DNA from: an uncultured Gemmatimonadota bacterium
Lineage (GTDB): Bacteria; Gemmatimonadota; Gemmatimonadetes; Gemmatimonadales; Gemmatimonadaceae
Assembly (NCBI GenBank): GCA_903910555.1
Contig: CAIVZZ010000013.1
Coordinates: 62,001-126,000 of the forward strand
DNA: 64,000 bases
Reading direction: 5' to 3'
In this document: one piece after another, positions 54,218 through 62,357 of the stretch
How positions within the stretch are numbered: the first letter of the stretch is position 1
Layout: every line of letters starts with the position of its first letter
The notes under the pieces: generated by a model
Seen by the model: the letters and a program-made list of their open reading frames with translations, nothing else
Told to the model about the DNA's origin: nothing
Database searches by the model: none
Made by a program: the position numbers and the translations under genes

Positions 54218-55288
54218 CTATTCCTCTGTGACGTCGTCAGGCGCCTTGGCAGCCGCGCGGCTCGGCGGAGTGCCGTGGTCCGAGATGCGGATACCGTCGC
54301 CGTTCTCTTCGAATCGCATGCCGAAATTCAGTCCTTCGCGCTCGAGCAGGTCGGCGATTTCCTGAAGCGACTTCTTGCCAAAGTTCTTGACTTCGAGAAT
54401 CTGGTCTTCGGTCTGACGGACGAGATCGCCGAGCGAACGAATGCTCGAGTTCTTGAGCGAATTGACGGACCGCACAGAAAGTTCGAGGTCATCAATTGGC
54501 GTCTTCAGCAGGAGCGCGAGGCGCGCCGCGTCCGTACCGATGAACTCACCGCCGCCCACCGGGGCTGCGGAGTGCGTGCCGAATCCGACGAAGTACTGGA
54601 AGTGCGTCTGTGCCAGCGCGGCGGCGTAGCTGACCGCCTCTTCCGGGGTCACCGTGCCGTTCGTCTCGACCGTGAGGACGAGGCGATCGTAGTCGGTGCG
54701 CTGTCCGACGCGTGTTTCTGCGACGGCGAAGTTCACGCGCTTGACCGGCGAGTAGATGGAATCGATGCGAACGAGATCGACCGGGAGCGAGCGGTCGGCC
54801 GGATGCTGCTCGGCCTCGACGTAGCCACGTCCCTTGTTCACATAGAGTTCAACCGAGAGATCGCGGTCGTCCTGCATGGTGAACAGATGATGCGCCGGAT
54901 TGACGATCGTCGCGCCGCGGAGCGAATCGATGTCGCCAGCGGTGACGGGACCGGCTTTCTTTGCCGTGATCTTGAGGATGGCGTCCTCGGAATCGTCGGC
55001 GAGCGAAAGCGTCAGCGTCTTGAGGTTACCGATGATCTGGTGCACGTCCTCAACGACGCCCGGGATGGTCTGGTGCTCGTGGAGCACGCCATCGATGCGA
55101 AAGCCCCATACGGCGGAGCCGCGCAGCGACGAGAGCAGCATGCGCCGCATCGCGTTGCCGAGCGTGTGGCCGAAGCCACGCTCCAGCGGCTGGAGGCGGA
55201 ACTCTGCAATGTTCGGGTCGTCCTCGCGCTTGGTTGCTTCAACCAGCTGCGGACGGACGAGCCCGCGAAGATCGATTGCTTGAACCAT
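54218..55288 (-). CDS. rpoA: RNA polymerase alpha subunit
   Basis: Assembles core RNA polymerase and contacts UP elements and activators. The 356 residues include the N-terminal domain (PLERGFGHTLGNAMRRMLLSSL, residues about 30-52), an insert domain, a linker, and the C-terminal domain with SVRSVNSLKNSSIRSLGDL and FGKKSLQEIADLLEREGLNFGM. It is slightly longer than the E. coli protein because of the C-terminal tail. Confidence 0.97.
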   Translation of the reverse strand: MVQAIDLRGLVRPQLVEATKREDDPNIAEFRLQPLERGFGHTLGNAMRRMLLSSLRGSAVWGFRIDGVLHEHQTIPGVVEDVHQIIGNLKTLTLSLADDSEDAILKITAKKAGPVTAGDIDSLRGATIVNPAHHLFTMQDDRDLSVELYVNKGRGYVEAEQHPADRSLPVDLVRIDSIYSPVKRVNFAVAETRVGQRTDYDRLVLTVETNGTVTPEEAVSYAAALAQTHFQYFVGFGTHSAAPVGGGEFIGTDAARLALLLKTPIDDLELSVRSVNSLKNSSIRSLGDLVRQTEDQILEVKNFGKKSLQEIADLLEREGLNFGMRFEENGDGIRISDHGTPPSRAAAKAPDDVTEE

Positions 55289-55403
55289 GATGATGAGATC
55301 CTTGAAGATGGTCAGACGGCCATCGGTGGCGCCGTCTACGCCCTACCCCGCCCCTGACGCGCGGTAGGATGTGATGGGGTCAGGGCCCCGACCTAAAAAG
55401 TCT

Positions 55404-56036
55404 TTACTTGGAGTACAACTCGACGACCAACTGCTCCTGCGCGGCGATCGGAATGCCGGCACGCTGCGGACGCTCGAGCATCCGGCCGCTGAACGAGTCC
55501 TTGTCGACGGCCAGCCAGCTCGGCGTTGCGCCGCGGCCTGACTGTTCGAGCGACGTGATCACGACGGCCAGCTCCTTCGAGGCGGCGCGCATCTTGATTT
55601 CCTGTCCCGGTGCGACTGCGAAGCTCGGCACATCCACGCGCTTGCCGTTGATCTCGATGTGGCGATGGCGAATGAGCTGACGCGCAGCTTTACGGCTCGG
55701 CGCGAAACCCATGCGGTACACCATGTTATCGAGGCGGCTCTCGAGTGCGGCGAGCAGGTTGTGACCGGTGATGCCGGGCAGCGAGCTCACCTTCTCGAAC
55801 GTGTTGCGGAACTGCTTTTCAGAGACGCCGTAAATGCGCTTGATCTTCTGCTTCTCGCGCAGCTGCTTCGCGTACTCAGAGAGCTTGCGACGGCGGCCGG
55901 TGTTCTGGCCGTGCTGGCCTGGAGCATACGGGCGGCGCTCAACGGGGCACTTCTCCGTGAAGCACTTGGTGCCCTTGAGGAACAGTTTCGTGCCTTCGCG
56001 GCGGCACTGACGGCAGCTGGGTCCGGTATAACGCAT
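55404..56036 (-). CDS. rpsD: Ribosomal protein uS4
   Basis: Small-subunit assembly protein and, in many bacteria, a translational regulator of its operon. The 210 residues carry an N-terminal zinc site (CRQCRREG and KCFTEKCPVERR, four Cys) and an S4 RNA-binding domain (LESRLDNMVYRMGFAPSRKA). The 115 bases between it and rpoA hold GC-rich stretches that could fold but show no structure I can name. Confidence 0.97.
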   Translation of the reverse strand: MRYTGPSCRQCRREGTKLFLKGTKCFTEKCPVERRPYAPGQHGQNTGRRRKLSEYAKQLREKQKIKRIYGVSEKQFRNTFEKVSSLPGITGHNLLAALESRLDNMVYRMGFAPSRKAARQLIRHRHIEINGKRVDVPSFAVAPGQEIKMRAASKELAVVITSLEQSGRGATPSWLAVDKDSFSGRMLERPQRAGIPIAAQEQLVVELYSK

Positions 56037-56039
56037 GGC

Positions 56040-56417
56040 TTAGACCCTCCGACGCTTCGGCGGACGGCAGCCGTTGTGCGGAATCGGCGTCACGTCCTTG
56101 ATCGACTTCACGCCAAGGCCGGCGGCAGCGAGCGCCTGGATCGCGCTCTCACGGCCCGAACCCGGACCCTGCACGCGAACGTGGACGCGGCGCACACCGA
56201 GCGTCATCGCCTCGCGCGCAGCCTGCTCGGCGGCGACGGTGGCGGCGAACGGCGTCGACTTCTTGGATCCCTTGAACCCGGCCTTCCCCGACGAACCCCA
56301 CGCAACGGTGTTGCCGTGCGCATCGGTGATGGTGATGGTCGTGTTGTTGAAGGTCGCGGCGATGTGGGCCACACCTTCGGCCTCCACCACGCGCTTGGTC
56401 TTCTTCCCGATAGCCAT
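56040..56417 (-). CDS. rpsK: Ribosomal protein uS11
   Basis: Small-subunit platform protein. The 125 residues include [40 protein letters not shown] and the C-terminal [17 protein letters not shown], all highly conserved. It overlaps the end of rpsM by one base and precedes rpsD by three. Confidence 0.98.
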   Translation of the reverse strand: MAIGKKTKRVVEAEGVAHIAATFNNTTITITDAHGNTVAWGSSGKAGFKGSKKSTPFAATVAAEQAAREAMTLGVRRVHVRVQGPGSGRESAIQALAAAGLGVKSIKDVTPIPHNGCRPPKRRRV

Positions 56418-56794
56418 TACTTGGTCACCTTCTTCTTGCCGGCGATCGCGCGGCGCGGCCCCTTCTTGGTGCGGGCGTTGGTGTGGGTGCGCTGACCGCG
56501 GGTCGGCAGGCCACGGCGATGACGAATGCCGCGGTACGAGCCGATGTCCATGAGGCGCTTGATGTTCATCGCGACTTCAGTGCGCAGGGCACCTTCGACG
56601 CGATACGTCTTTTCGATTTCCTGACGGAGACGGTTCACGTCTGCGTCAGAAAGATCCTTGATGCGCTGGTCGGGTGAGACGCCGGCTGCCGCAATGATGC
56701 GACGCGCGGTTTCACGCCCGATGCCGAAGATGTAGGTAAGGCCGATCTCGACCTTTTTCTCCCGTGGGAGATCGACGCCTGCAATGCGTGCCAT
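56417..56794 (-). CDS. rpsM: Ribosomal protein uS13
   Basis: Small-subunit head protein contacting tRNA. The 125 residues start [20 protein letters not shown] and end with the conserved [20 protein letters not shown] followed by a basic tail. It lies two bases after rpmJ. Confidence 0.98.
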   Translation of the reverse strand: MARIAGVDLPREKKVEIGLTYIFGIGRETARRIIAAAGVSPDQRIKDLSDADVNRLRQEIEKTYRVEGALRTEVAMNIKRLMDIGSYRGIRHRRGLPTRGQRTHTNARTKKGPRRAIAGKKKVTK

Positions 56795-56796
56795 GA

Positions 56797-56913
56797 TTAA
56801 CCCTGCCGCTGCTTATGCTTGGGATTGCGCGTGCAGATAATGCGGGTCACTCCACGGCGTTTTACCACCTTGCAGTGCTCACAGATCGGCTTGACGCTGC
56901 TGCGAACTTTCAC
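56797..56913 (-). CDS. rpmJ: Ribosomal protein bL36
   Basis: A 38-residue zinc-ribbon large-subunit protein beginning [20 protein letters not shown] from a GTG at 56913. The zinc ligands Cys11, Cys14, Cys27 and a His near residue 33 are present. It heads the ribosomal operon about 70 bases downstream of a good promoter. infA, often found just upstream in other genomes, is absent here. Confidence 0.95.
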   Translation of the reverse strand: MKVRSSVKPICEHCKVVKRRGVTRIICTRNPKHKQRQG

Positions 56914-56983
56914 GAAGACACTCCGAAAACGGGCTGAAAACGGCAGTAAGGCTATGGCTGCACCTGTTTTGGGGCAGTCTCAC

Positions 56984-57012
56984 AACGTAATCCGGCGCGG
57001 GGCTTGACACAA
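56984..57012 (-). promoter_or_regulatory. Promoter of the ribosomal protein/rpoA operon
   Basis: On the minus strand TTGTGT (57012-57007) and TACGTT (56989-56984), each 4 of 6 to consensus, are spaced by exactly 17 bases in a locally AT-richer gap, leaving a leader of about 65 bases before rpmJ. Confidence 0.55.
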
Positions 57013-57048
57013 GTGGCCGTATCGACGTGTACTGAATACGCGAAACTG

Positions 57049-57606
57049 CTACTTTCGCACAAAAAGCAGCTTCACCGTATTCCCAATCTTCGCTTCCAAA
57101 TCGCCGCGGGTCGTGCAGGGGCTGAGATCCCGGCCGGAAACCAGCGGATCATGGCCCAGCGCCTGAATGCGGGTCGACACTTTCGAACCGCCTTTTGCAT
57201 CCGGCGAGACAAAGCTCAGCAGGTTCATCTCGATGTCCCACGTCTCGGCGTTGGCGATGCCGAGCTTCGCGCCGCAGTCGACGATGTTCTGCATTGGAAC
57301 GCCCGCGAGGCGGCGGCGCACCTTGAGCACCTCGTTGCCAACCGACCGCGATGAGGCATCGAGCTTGGCGATAGGAATGTCCAGCTTCGCGTAAGCGGCT
57401 TTGAGCAGCGTGTAGGCGGAATCGGGCGCGACGGGAAGCGTTGTCGACAGCGCTATCGACGACGTCGTCGTCTCAATGTTGGTGGTGCCGCCTATCGCGA
57501 CGAACCCGGTCGTCATCGGGGTCACGGCAGTCTCTGGATCCGTGGCTCCGGGGTGGCTCGCACACGCGGCCCCGAACAACAGCAGGGGCCACGCAGCGCG
57601 GTTCAC
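57049..57606 (-). CDS. Hypothetical lipoprotein
   Basis: I do not recognise the family. The 185 residues have a very short signal peptide with lipobox LFGAAC (Cys about residue 15), a Thr/Ser-rich segment, and a compact domain (about 65-185; DSAYTLLKAAYAKLDIPIAKLDASSRSVGNEVLKVRRRL; KVSTRIQALGHDP). The ATG overlaps the pyrF stop by four bases, so it is the last gene of the smpB-amidase-pyrD-pyrF unit. Confidence 0.65.
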   Translation of the reverse strand: MNRAAWPLLLFGAACASHPGATDPETAVTPMTTGFVAIGGTTNIETTTSSIALSTTLPVAPDSAYTLLKAAYAKLDIPIAKLDASSRSVGNEVLKVRRRLAGVPMQNIVDCGAKLGIANAETWDIEMNLLSFVSPDAKGGSKVSTRIQALGHDPLVSGRDLSPCTTRGDLEAKIGNTVKLLFVRK

Positions 57607-58289
57607 GCGAGCCGCGTCAGCACGCCGTCGAACGCTGAGCGCGGATCCCCGGCCGCGGTCACCGCGCGCCCAATCACCACATATGCGGCGCCCGCCGCGG
57701 CCGCCTCCTCAGGTGTGACCACGCGAGATTGGTCGTCGCCACCGACCGATGCGGTGCGGATCCCCGGCACGAGAGGGCTTAGGCGCTCGCCAAATTCTCC
57801 GCGAACGGCGGCGCATTCGGTTCCGGCGCAGACCACGCCGTGCGCGCCGGCAGCTGCCGCGACTGCCGCTAGGCGGAGCACTTCGCCAGAGACGGAGTCG
57901 AGCGGTCTTCCGAGCGCGGCTCCTGCGGCGGCGGCATCCATCGAGGTGAGCACGGTGACGACCAGGACACCCGTGTCTTTGCCCGCGCCGTCGACTGCTG
58001 CGCGAACCATTGCTTCGCCGCCGAGCCCGTGGATCGTGAGCAGCGCAACCTTCATGCGCATCGCGCTCGCGGCGGCTTTGCTCACCGTCGAGGGAATGTC
58101 GTGCAGTTTGAGATCGAGGAAAACGCGCTTCCCTTCTCCGTGCAGCCATTCGACCACGCGCGGTCCTTCTGCGGTAAAGAGCTGCAATCCGACTTTGTAA
58201 AAGTCGGCGCCGGCGCCGAGTTTATCGACGAGGGCGCGGGCGTCGGCGAGCGACGGGACGTCGAGTGCGACGATGGGCTGGGGAGTCAC
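57603..58289 (-). CDS. pyrF: Orotidine 5'-phosphate decarboxylase
   Basis: Last step of UMP synthesis. The 228 residues start PIVALDVPSLADARALVDKL and carry the catalytic FLDLKLHDIPSTV (Lys with flanking Asp residues) and the phosphate-binding VTPEEAAAAGAAYVVIGRAV near the C-terminus. It lies 15 bases after pyrD on the same strand. Confidence 0.95.
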   Translation of the reverse strand: MTPQPIVALDVPSLADARALVDKLGAGADFYKVGLQLFTAEGPRVVEWLHGEGKRVFLDLKLHDIPSTVSKAAASAMRMKVALLTIHGLGGEAMVRAAVDGAGKDTGVLVVTVLTSMDAAAAGAALGRPLDSVSGEVLRLAAVAAAAGAHGVVCAGTECAAVRGEFGERLSPLVPGIRTASVGGDDQSRVVTPEEAAAAGAAYVVIGRAVTAAGDPRSAFDGVLTRLA

Positions 58290-58304
58290 GTTTGTAAAAT
58301 ACTA

Positions 58305-59279
58305 CTATTTCCAGTCGAGCGCCCCCGAAAGATCGGCAAGGCGATTCACGCCGTTCATCGCGCACCACGCGGCCAGCTCACGCACGATCCGCTCGGGTGC
58401 GCGCGGGTCAGCCAGCGCGGCGGTGCCAACGGCGACAAGCGACGCGCCCGCGATGATGTACTGCAACGCGTGCTCCGCGCTCGCCACACCGCCGACGCCG
58501 ACGATCGGAACCGCGACGGCCTTTCGCACTTTCCAGGTGGCGAGCACGCCCACGGGCCGCAGCCCGGAGCCGCTCACTCCGCCGCTGCCGAATCCGAGCT
58601 TCGGACGGCGCGCGTCGATATCGATCACCAGTCCCGGAAAGGTGTTCACGACCGTGATGCCATCGGCGCCGGCATCGACTGCGACGCGCGCAGTGAACGC
58701 GATATCCGCGAGTGTCGGCGAGAGTTTCACGAAGAGAGGGCGGCGCGTCGCCGCGCGGGCTCGCGCGATCAATGCGGTGAGTGATGCGGCATCTGCACCA
58801 AACTCGAGTCCGCCTGCCCGCGTATTCGGGCAGCTCACGTTCAGTTCGTACGCATGAAATCCGGCGGAGTCTTCGAGCCGCGCGACGACATCGCCGAAAT
58901 CTTCTATCACCCGTCCGACGACGTTCACGATGACGCGCGCGTGCGTCATCTCTTTCGCGAGCCAGGGCAGATCGGTGGTCTTTACTTCTTCGACGCCGGG
59001 ATTCGCGAGGCCGACGGCATTGATCATCCCGCCATCGAATTCTGCGACGCGCGGTGCGGGTGCACCTGCGCGCGGCTCCATGCTCACGGCTTTCGTGACG
59101 AGTCCGCCGAGATGGTTCAGCACCATCACCTCGGCGAGTTCGCGTCCGTACGCGGCGGTGCCGGCTGCGAGGATGATCGGGTTTTGAAAGTCTATTCCAA
59201 GAGCGTGCGTGCGAAGTGCGGGCGAATCGTACGGCGGGTTGTTCCCTGCTACGCTGGCGGTGGCCGTGCTATCGCTCAC
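58305..59279 (-). CDS. pyrD: Dihydroorotate dehydrogenase, class 1
   Basis: Oxidises dihydroorotate to orotate with FMN. The 324 residues show NPIILAAGTAAYG, the catalytic-base Cys in ELNVSCPNTRAGGLEFG (class 1), FVKLSPTLADIAF, and the FMN-phosphate loop VPIVGVGGVASAEHALQYI. The Cys rather than Ser excludes class 2. No pyrK partner lies nearby, so class 1A or 1B cannot be settled. Confidence 0.92.
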   Translation of the reverse strand: MSDSTATASVAGNNPPYDSPALRTHALGIDFQNPIILAAGTAAYGRELAEVMVLNHLGGLVTKAVSMEPRAGAPAPRVAEFDGGMINAVGLANPGVEEVKTTDLPWLAKEMTHARVIVNVVGRVIEDFGDVVARLEDSAGFHAYELNVSCPNTRAGGLEFGADAASLTALIARARAATRRPLFVKLSPTLADIAFTARVAVDAGADGITVVNTFPGLVIDIDARRPKLGFGSGGVSGSGLRPVGVLATWKVRKAVAVPIVGVGGVASAEHALQYIIAGASLVAVGTAALADPRAPERIVRELAAWCAMNGVNRLADLSGALDWK

Positions 59280-60550
59280 TTCGGCTGATCCTGCTGCGAT
59301 GCGGCGCCCGTGACGCGGCGTTCGTAACGCGAGAGATATTCCATTGCGGCATCGGCGACTGCGCCGGCAATCGCGCGCTGCCCTGCGTCGCCCGAAATGT
59401 AGGCGGCCTCGGCGGCGTTGGTGCCGAATCCGATTTCGACCAGCACCGACGGCATGAACGCGGTATTCAGCACCATGAACCCGGCCTGCTTCACACCGCG
59501 GCTCGGGCCGGGATGAATGCGTTTCAAGCGCGCCTGGATCTCCGTGGCGAGGTCGCTCGACTCACGCAGCTGTTCGTTTTGCGCCATGTCTTTCAAAATA
59601 AACCCGAGCCCGTTTTCCTGCGACGGATCGCCGCTGCTCTCGAAGCGGACGACTTCGTTTTCCATTTTTGCGACGCGGCGTTCATCCTCGGTTTTCGCCT
59701 CGGCGAGAAAATAGGTCTCGAAGCCCCGCGCGGCCGCCGGATCTTTCCAGCCAAGATTCGCGGCGTTCACGTGAATCGAGATGAACATGTCGCCTTTCGC
59801 GGCGTTTGCGATTTTTCCGCGATCGCCGAGCGCAATGAGCGTGTCAGTCGTGCGCGTCATGAGGACGGAGACGCCTCGACTTTCCAATTCACGCGCGAGT
59901 TTTTTTGCCACGGCCAGGGTGATGTCTTTTTCATAGAGCGAGGTGCGCTCGCCGATTGGACCGTGCATGCCGGCGTCAGGTCCGCCGTGGCCGGCGTCGA
60001 CGACAATCAAACGGCGGCGCGCCGATGGCGCGGCGGTATGCGGAGCCGGCGCGGCGCCGACGGACGGCGTCTTTGCCGGCGCGGCGGAAGATGCTGCACG
60101 TGGTGGCGGCGCGCTGGTCGTCGCACTCACCGCGGCGCCCTTCGCAAGATTTCTGAACGCACGCAATTCGTGCGCGTCGGAATCCCAAATAATTCTGTTG
60201 CCGATGCGCGGAACGATATCCGCGAGCAGCTGCAGCGGGAGCAGCAGCGCGCCGTTGCGCAGGATCGGCGCGGCGGCGAGCGGGATCGGACCGTCTTTGG
60301 TCGTCGCGAACGGCACGCCGTCGACGAGCGTGAAGCTCACGCCGGGCGCATCGACGGTCCATCGGCCGGGTGCGGTCGACGTGACTTTGCCGCCAATCAA
60401 GGTGAGCACGACGTCAGCGCGCAGCGCGCCGCCTGCGGCGGTCGATACGACGGCCAGCGTCGTGTCGCGCGCAACGCCGCGGACATGCACGCTGTCCTGC
60501 CGTTGATGCGCGCGCAGCGCGAACGCAATGAGCAGCGGCGCGAAGATCAC
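59276..60550 (-). CDS. N-acetylmuramoyl-L-alanine amidase (Amidase_3)
   Basis: Zinc amidase that cuts peptide stems from peptidoglycan, probably in cell separation. The 424 residues contain a short hydrophobic N-terminus, a beta-rich domain resembling a copper-amine-oxidase N-terminal module (about 40-140), a Pro/Ala linker, then the catalytic domain (about 185-415). Zinc ligands His and Glu are visible in [27 protein letters not shown] and FISIHVNA, with the catalytic Glu in [10 protein letters not shown]. It overlaps smpB and pyrD by four bases. Confidence 0.92.
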   Translation of the reverse strand: MIFAPLLIAFALRAHQRQDSVHVRGVARDTTLAVVSTAAGGALRADVVLTLIGGKVTSTAPGRWTVDAPGVSFTLVDGVPFATTKDGPIPLAAAPILRNGALLLPLQLLADIVPRIGNRIIWDSDAHELRAFRNLAKGAAVSATTSAPPPRAASSAAPAKTPSVGAAPAPHTAAPSARRRLIVVDAGHGGPDAGMHGPIGERTSLYEKDITLAVAKKLARELESRGVSVLMTRTTDTLIALGDRGKIANAAKGDMFISIHVNAANLGWKDPAAARGFETYFLAEAKTEDERRVAKMENEVVRFESSGDPSQENGLGFILKDMAQNEQLRESSDLATEIQARLKRIHPGPSRGVKQAGFMVLNTAFMPSVLVEIGFGTNAAEAAYISGDAGQRAIAGAVADAAMEYLSRYERRVTGAASQQDQPK

Positions 60551-61038
60551 CGGCGCACCTTCACGGCGCGCGCCATCTCGCGCTTGTCGTCCTTCTCTTT
60601 CAGATCCGCGCGCTTGTCGTGGTTCTTCTTTCCGCGACCGAGTCCGAGCCGCACTTTGGCGCGGCCACGCTTGAAATAAATTTCGAGCGCGATGAGCGTG
60701 AGTCCCTGCCGCTCGACCGCGCCGATCATTTTTTTAATTTCGCGACTGTGCAGCAGGAGTTTTCGCGTGCGCGTCGCCTCGTGATTGAAGCGATTGCCCT
60801 GCTCGTACGGCGCGATGTGGAGATTGAGCAGCCACACTTCGCCGTCCTTGAGGATTCCGTACGCGTCGGTGATCTGCGCTTTGCCGTTGCGCAGCGATTT
60901 CACCTCGGTGCCAGTCAGCGCGATACCGGCTTCCCAGGTCTCGATGATTTCATAGTCAAAGCGCGCGCGCCTGTTGCGCGCGATCGACTCGATCGCATCG
61001 GAATCCGGTTTGTCCGGTTTGACGACTGTCTTGGCCAT
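60547..61038 (-). CDS. smpB: SsrA-binding protein SmpB
   Basis: Partner of tmRNA in ribosome rescue. The 163 residues include [30 protein letters not shown] (seen as two consecutive blocks), [24 protein letters not shown], and the basic tail [21 protein letters not shown] that enters the decoding site. The ssrA gene itself is not in this window. A perfect TATAAT ends five bases before the ATG. Confidence 0.96.
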   Translation of the reverse strand: MAKTVVKPDKPDSDAIESIARNRRARFDYEIIETWEAGIALTGTEVKSLRNGKAQITDAYGILKDGEVWLLNLHIAPYEQGNRFNHEATRTRKLLLHSREIKKMIGAVERQGLTLIALEIYFKRGRAKVRLGLGRGKKNHDKRADLKEKDDKREMARAVKVRR

Positions 61039-61043
61039 AGTGG

Positions 61044-61049
61044 ATTATA
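61044..61049 (-). promoter_or_regulatory. smpB -10 box, leaderless arrangement
   Basis: TATAAT on the minus strand, a perfect consensus, lies five bases before the smpB ATG. No -35 match was seen at normal distance. It probably drives the smpB-amidase-pyrD-pyrF unit from a transcript with almost no leader. Confidence 0.5.
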
Positions 61050-61079
61050 CCCCTCAACGGAGGACGACCGCCCGCACCC

Positions 61080-61108
61080 TTGGGTATCGGCAGTCACACC
61101 ATTAGCTT
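61080..61108 (+). promoter_or_regulatory. Candidate promoter for tRNA-Leu
   Basis: TTGGGT and TAGCTT (3 of 6 each) are spaced by 17 bases and end 10 bases before the tRNA. The position is right, but the match is weak. Confidence 0.35.
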
Positions 61109-61118
61109 AGACCCGTTA

Positions 61119-61202
61119 GCCGGAGTGGTGGAACTGGTAGACGCGCTGGCTTCAGGAGCCAGTGGGTGCAAGCCCGTGCGGGTTCGAGTCCCGCCTTCGG
61201 CA
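61119..61202 (+). tRNA. tRNA-Leu (anticodon CAG)
   Basis: An 84-base cloverleaf. The acceptor arm GCCGGAG pairs with CTTCGGC (one G-U). The D-arm contains GGTGGAACTGGTAGAC. The anticodon stem CTGGC/GCCAG flanks loop TTCAGGA with anticodon CAG. A long variable arm, as in class II tRNAs, and a T-arm GCGGGTTCGAGTCCCGC follow. CCA is not encoded. The long variable arm, D-loop and anticodon all fit leucine. Confidence 0.95.
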
Positions 61203-61231
61203 CTTAGGGATGGAAATGAGCGAGGGGATGG

Positions 61232-61269
61232 CCAACAACGAGTTGAAACGTTGTTGGTCATTCGTTTTT
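61232..61269 (+). terminator. Hairpin terminator after tRNA-Leu
   Basis: A 9-bp stem (CCAACAACG/CGTTGTTGG) with an 8-base loop, followed by TCATTCGTTTTT. A second CCAACAAC downstream (about 61292) offers an alternative pairing. No gene is seen between the tRNA and 61327. Confidence 0.55.
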
Positions 61270-61327
61270 GGTGGACCAATTCGTTTACCAGCCAACAACC
61301 AGCCACCGATTACGCCGGGACGGGTGC

Positions 61328-61891
61328 CTAACGAGCGGCGGCTTCCGAGGGCGGAAGGTGTTCGGGGAGCGTGGGCTCGCCGTACACGGCACGGAGCGCT
61401 TCGTTCGCCTCCGCGATATAGCCGCTGAGCAACTCAACCGCTCGCGGCAGCGGGGCGCCGGCTGATCTCGCGCCATCAGACGCGAACGCGAGCAACACGC
61501 GGCCCAGGCGTTCACCGCTTCCTACGGGGCCGCCTCGAACGATCAGTGCTTCTTTGTAGCCTGAGAGCCGGTCGTTCAGCTGTCGCCCAACCAACTCCAG
61601 CATCATCGGATCCACTCTTGGATCCTCCGCGAGCACTTCACTCAGCGCCGCAACTACGTCCGAGCCCGTGCGATCATCCAGCGCATCCCGCTGAGCCGCC
61701 AGCACGGCGAGTGCGAGGCGTGCGTAGCGAAGCTCCCACCGCGCGTGATCGGTATCGCTCCGCGCCGCGACTTCGGCGAGCCAGCTGACATCCGCTTCCT
61801 CGGGCTCACGCCGCACCGAGGACAAAAACGCAATCGCTTTGCGCTTCCGCTCCCGCGCGGCGCGCCACTCGGGCGTCAGCGGAAGCAGCAC
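61328..61891 (-). CDS. Hypothetical protein
   Basis: I do not recognise the family. Starting at the GTG at 61891, just past the Rrf2 gene stop, gives 187 residues. It is mostly helical and charged, with no signal peptide or membrane segment. Pieces such as WRAARERKRKAIAFLSSVRREPEEADVSW (in two blocks) and RYARLALAVLAAQRDALDD suggest a helical repeat fold. The frame extends upstream through the regulator gene, but that part is a shadow. Confidence 0.55.
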   Translation of the reverse strand: MLLPLTPEWRAARERKRKAIAFLSSVRREPEEADVSWLAEVAARSDTDHARWELRYARLALAVLAAQRDALDDRTGSDVVAALSEVLAEDPRVDPMMLELVGRQLNDRLSGYKEALIVRGGPVGSGERLGRVLLAFASDGARSAGAPLPRAVELLSGYIAEANEALRAVYGEPTLPEHLPPSEAAAR

Positions 61892-61893
61892 TG

Positions 61894-62349
61894 CTATCGC
61901 GTGAGCACGGGAAGCCCGACGCGGCGCCGGACTTTCGGCTCGGCTTCGAGGAGGTCGCTGAGACGAACACCTTCGAGCACTTCGTCGATGCGCTGCTGAA
62001 GCATCACCCACACGGGGCGAATGCTGCACTCATGTGACGCCGAGCAGCGCTCGTCGTTCACCGGATGCGTTTCGCAGTGCAGATCGAACGTTTGCAGCTC
62101 GGCCGCAGAGAGAATCTCACGGACGGTGATTTCATCGGCCGGGCGTGCGAGTGCATAACCACCCTTGGCGCCGCGTGTGCTCGCCACGATTCCGGCGCGG
62201 CGCAGTCTCAGCAAAATCTGCTCGACATAGTCCGCGGGAAGTTGCTCGCGCGCCGACAGATCGCGGCCGGTGACCGGCCCCTCCTCAGCACGCTTCGCGA
62301 GATGAAGGGCGCAGATGACACCGTACTCGGCCCAGGTGGTAATGCGCAT
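61894..62349 (-). CDS. Rrf2-family transcriptional regulator with Fe-S-type cysteines
   Basis: Winged-helix regulator of the IscR/NsrR family. The 151 residues start with the family motif RITTWAEYGVICALHLAKR, followed by the recognition region EQLPADYVEQILLRLRRAGIVASTRGAKGGYALAR. Three cysteines in HCETH, ERCSAS and HECSI (about 92-110) match the cluster-binding spacing of the family, so an Fe-S sensor is likely. It lies eight bases after the aspartase-type gene. Its targets are unknown. Confidence 0.88.
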   Translation of the reverse strand: MRITTWAEYGVICALHLAKRAEEGPVTGRDLSAREQLPADYVEQILLRLRRAGIVASTRGAKGGYALARPADEITVREILSAAELQTFDLHCETHPVNDERCSASHECSIRPVWVMLQQRIDEVLEGVRLSDLLEAEPKVRRRVGLPVLTR

Positions 62350-62357
62350 GCTTCAGT

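Noticed and set aside
53834-55357. Plus-strand frame opposite rplQ and rpoA
   Set aside because: Shadow of two certain genes; no ribosome site or domain.
61080-61331. Small open frames spanning the tRNA-Leu gene
   Set aside because: They read through a clear tRNA and its terminator hairpin, with no ribosome site.
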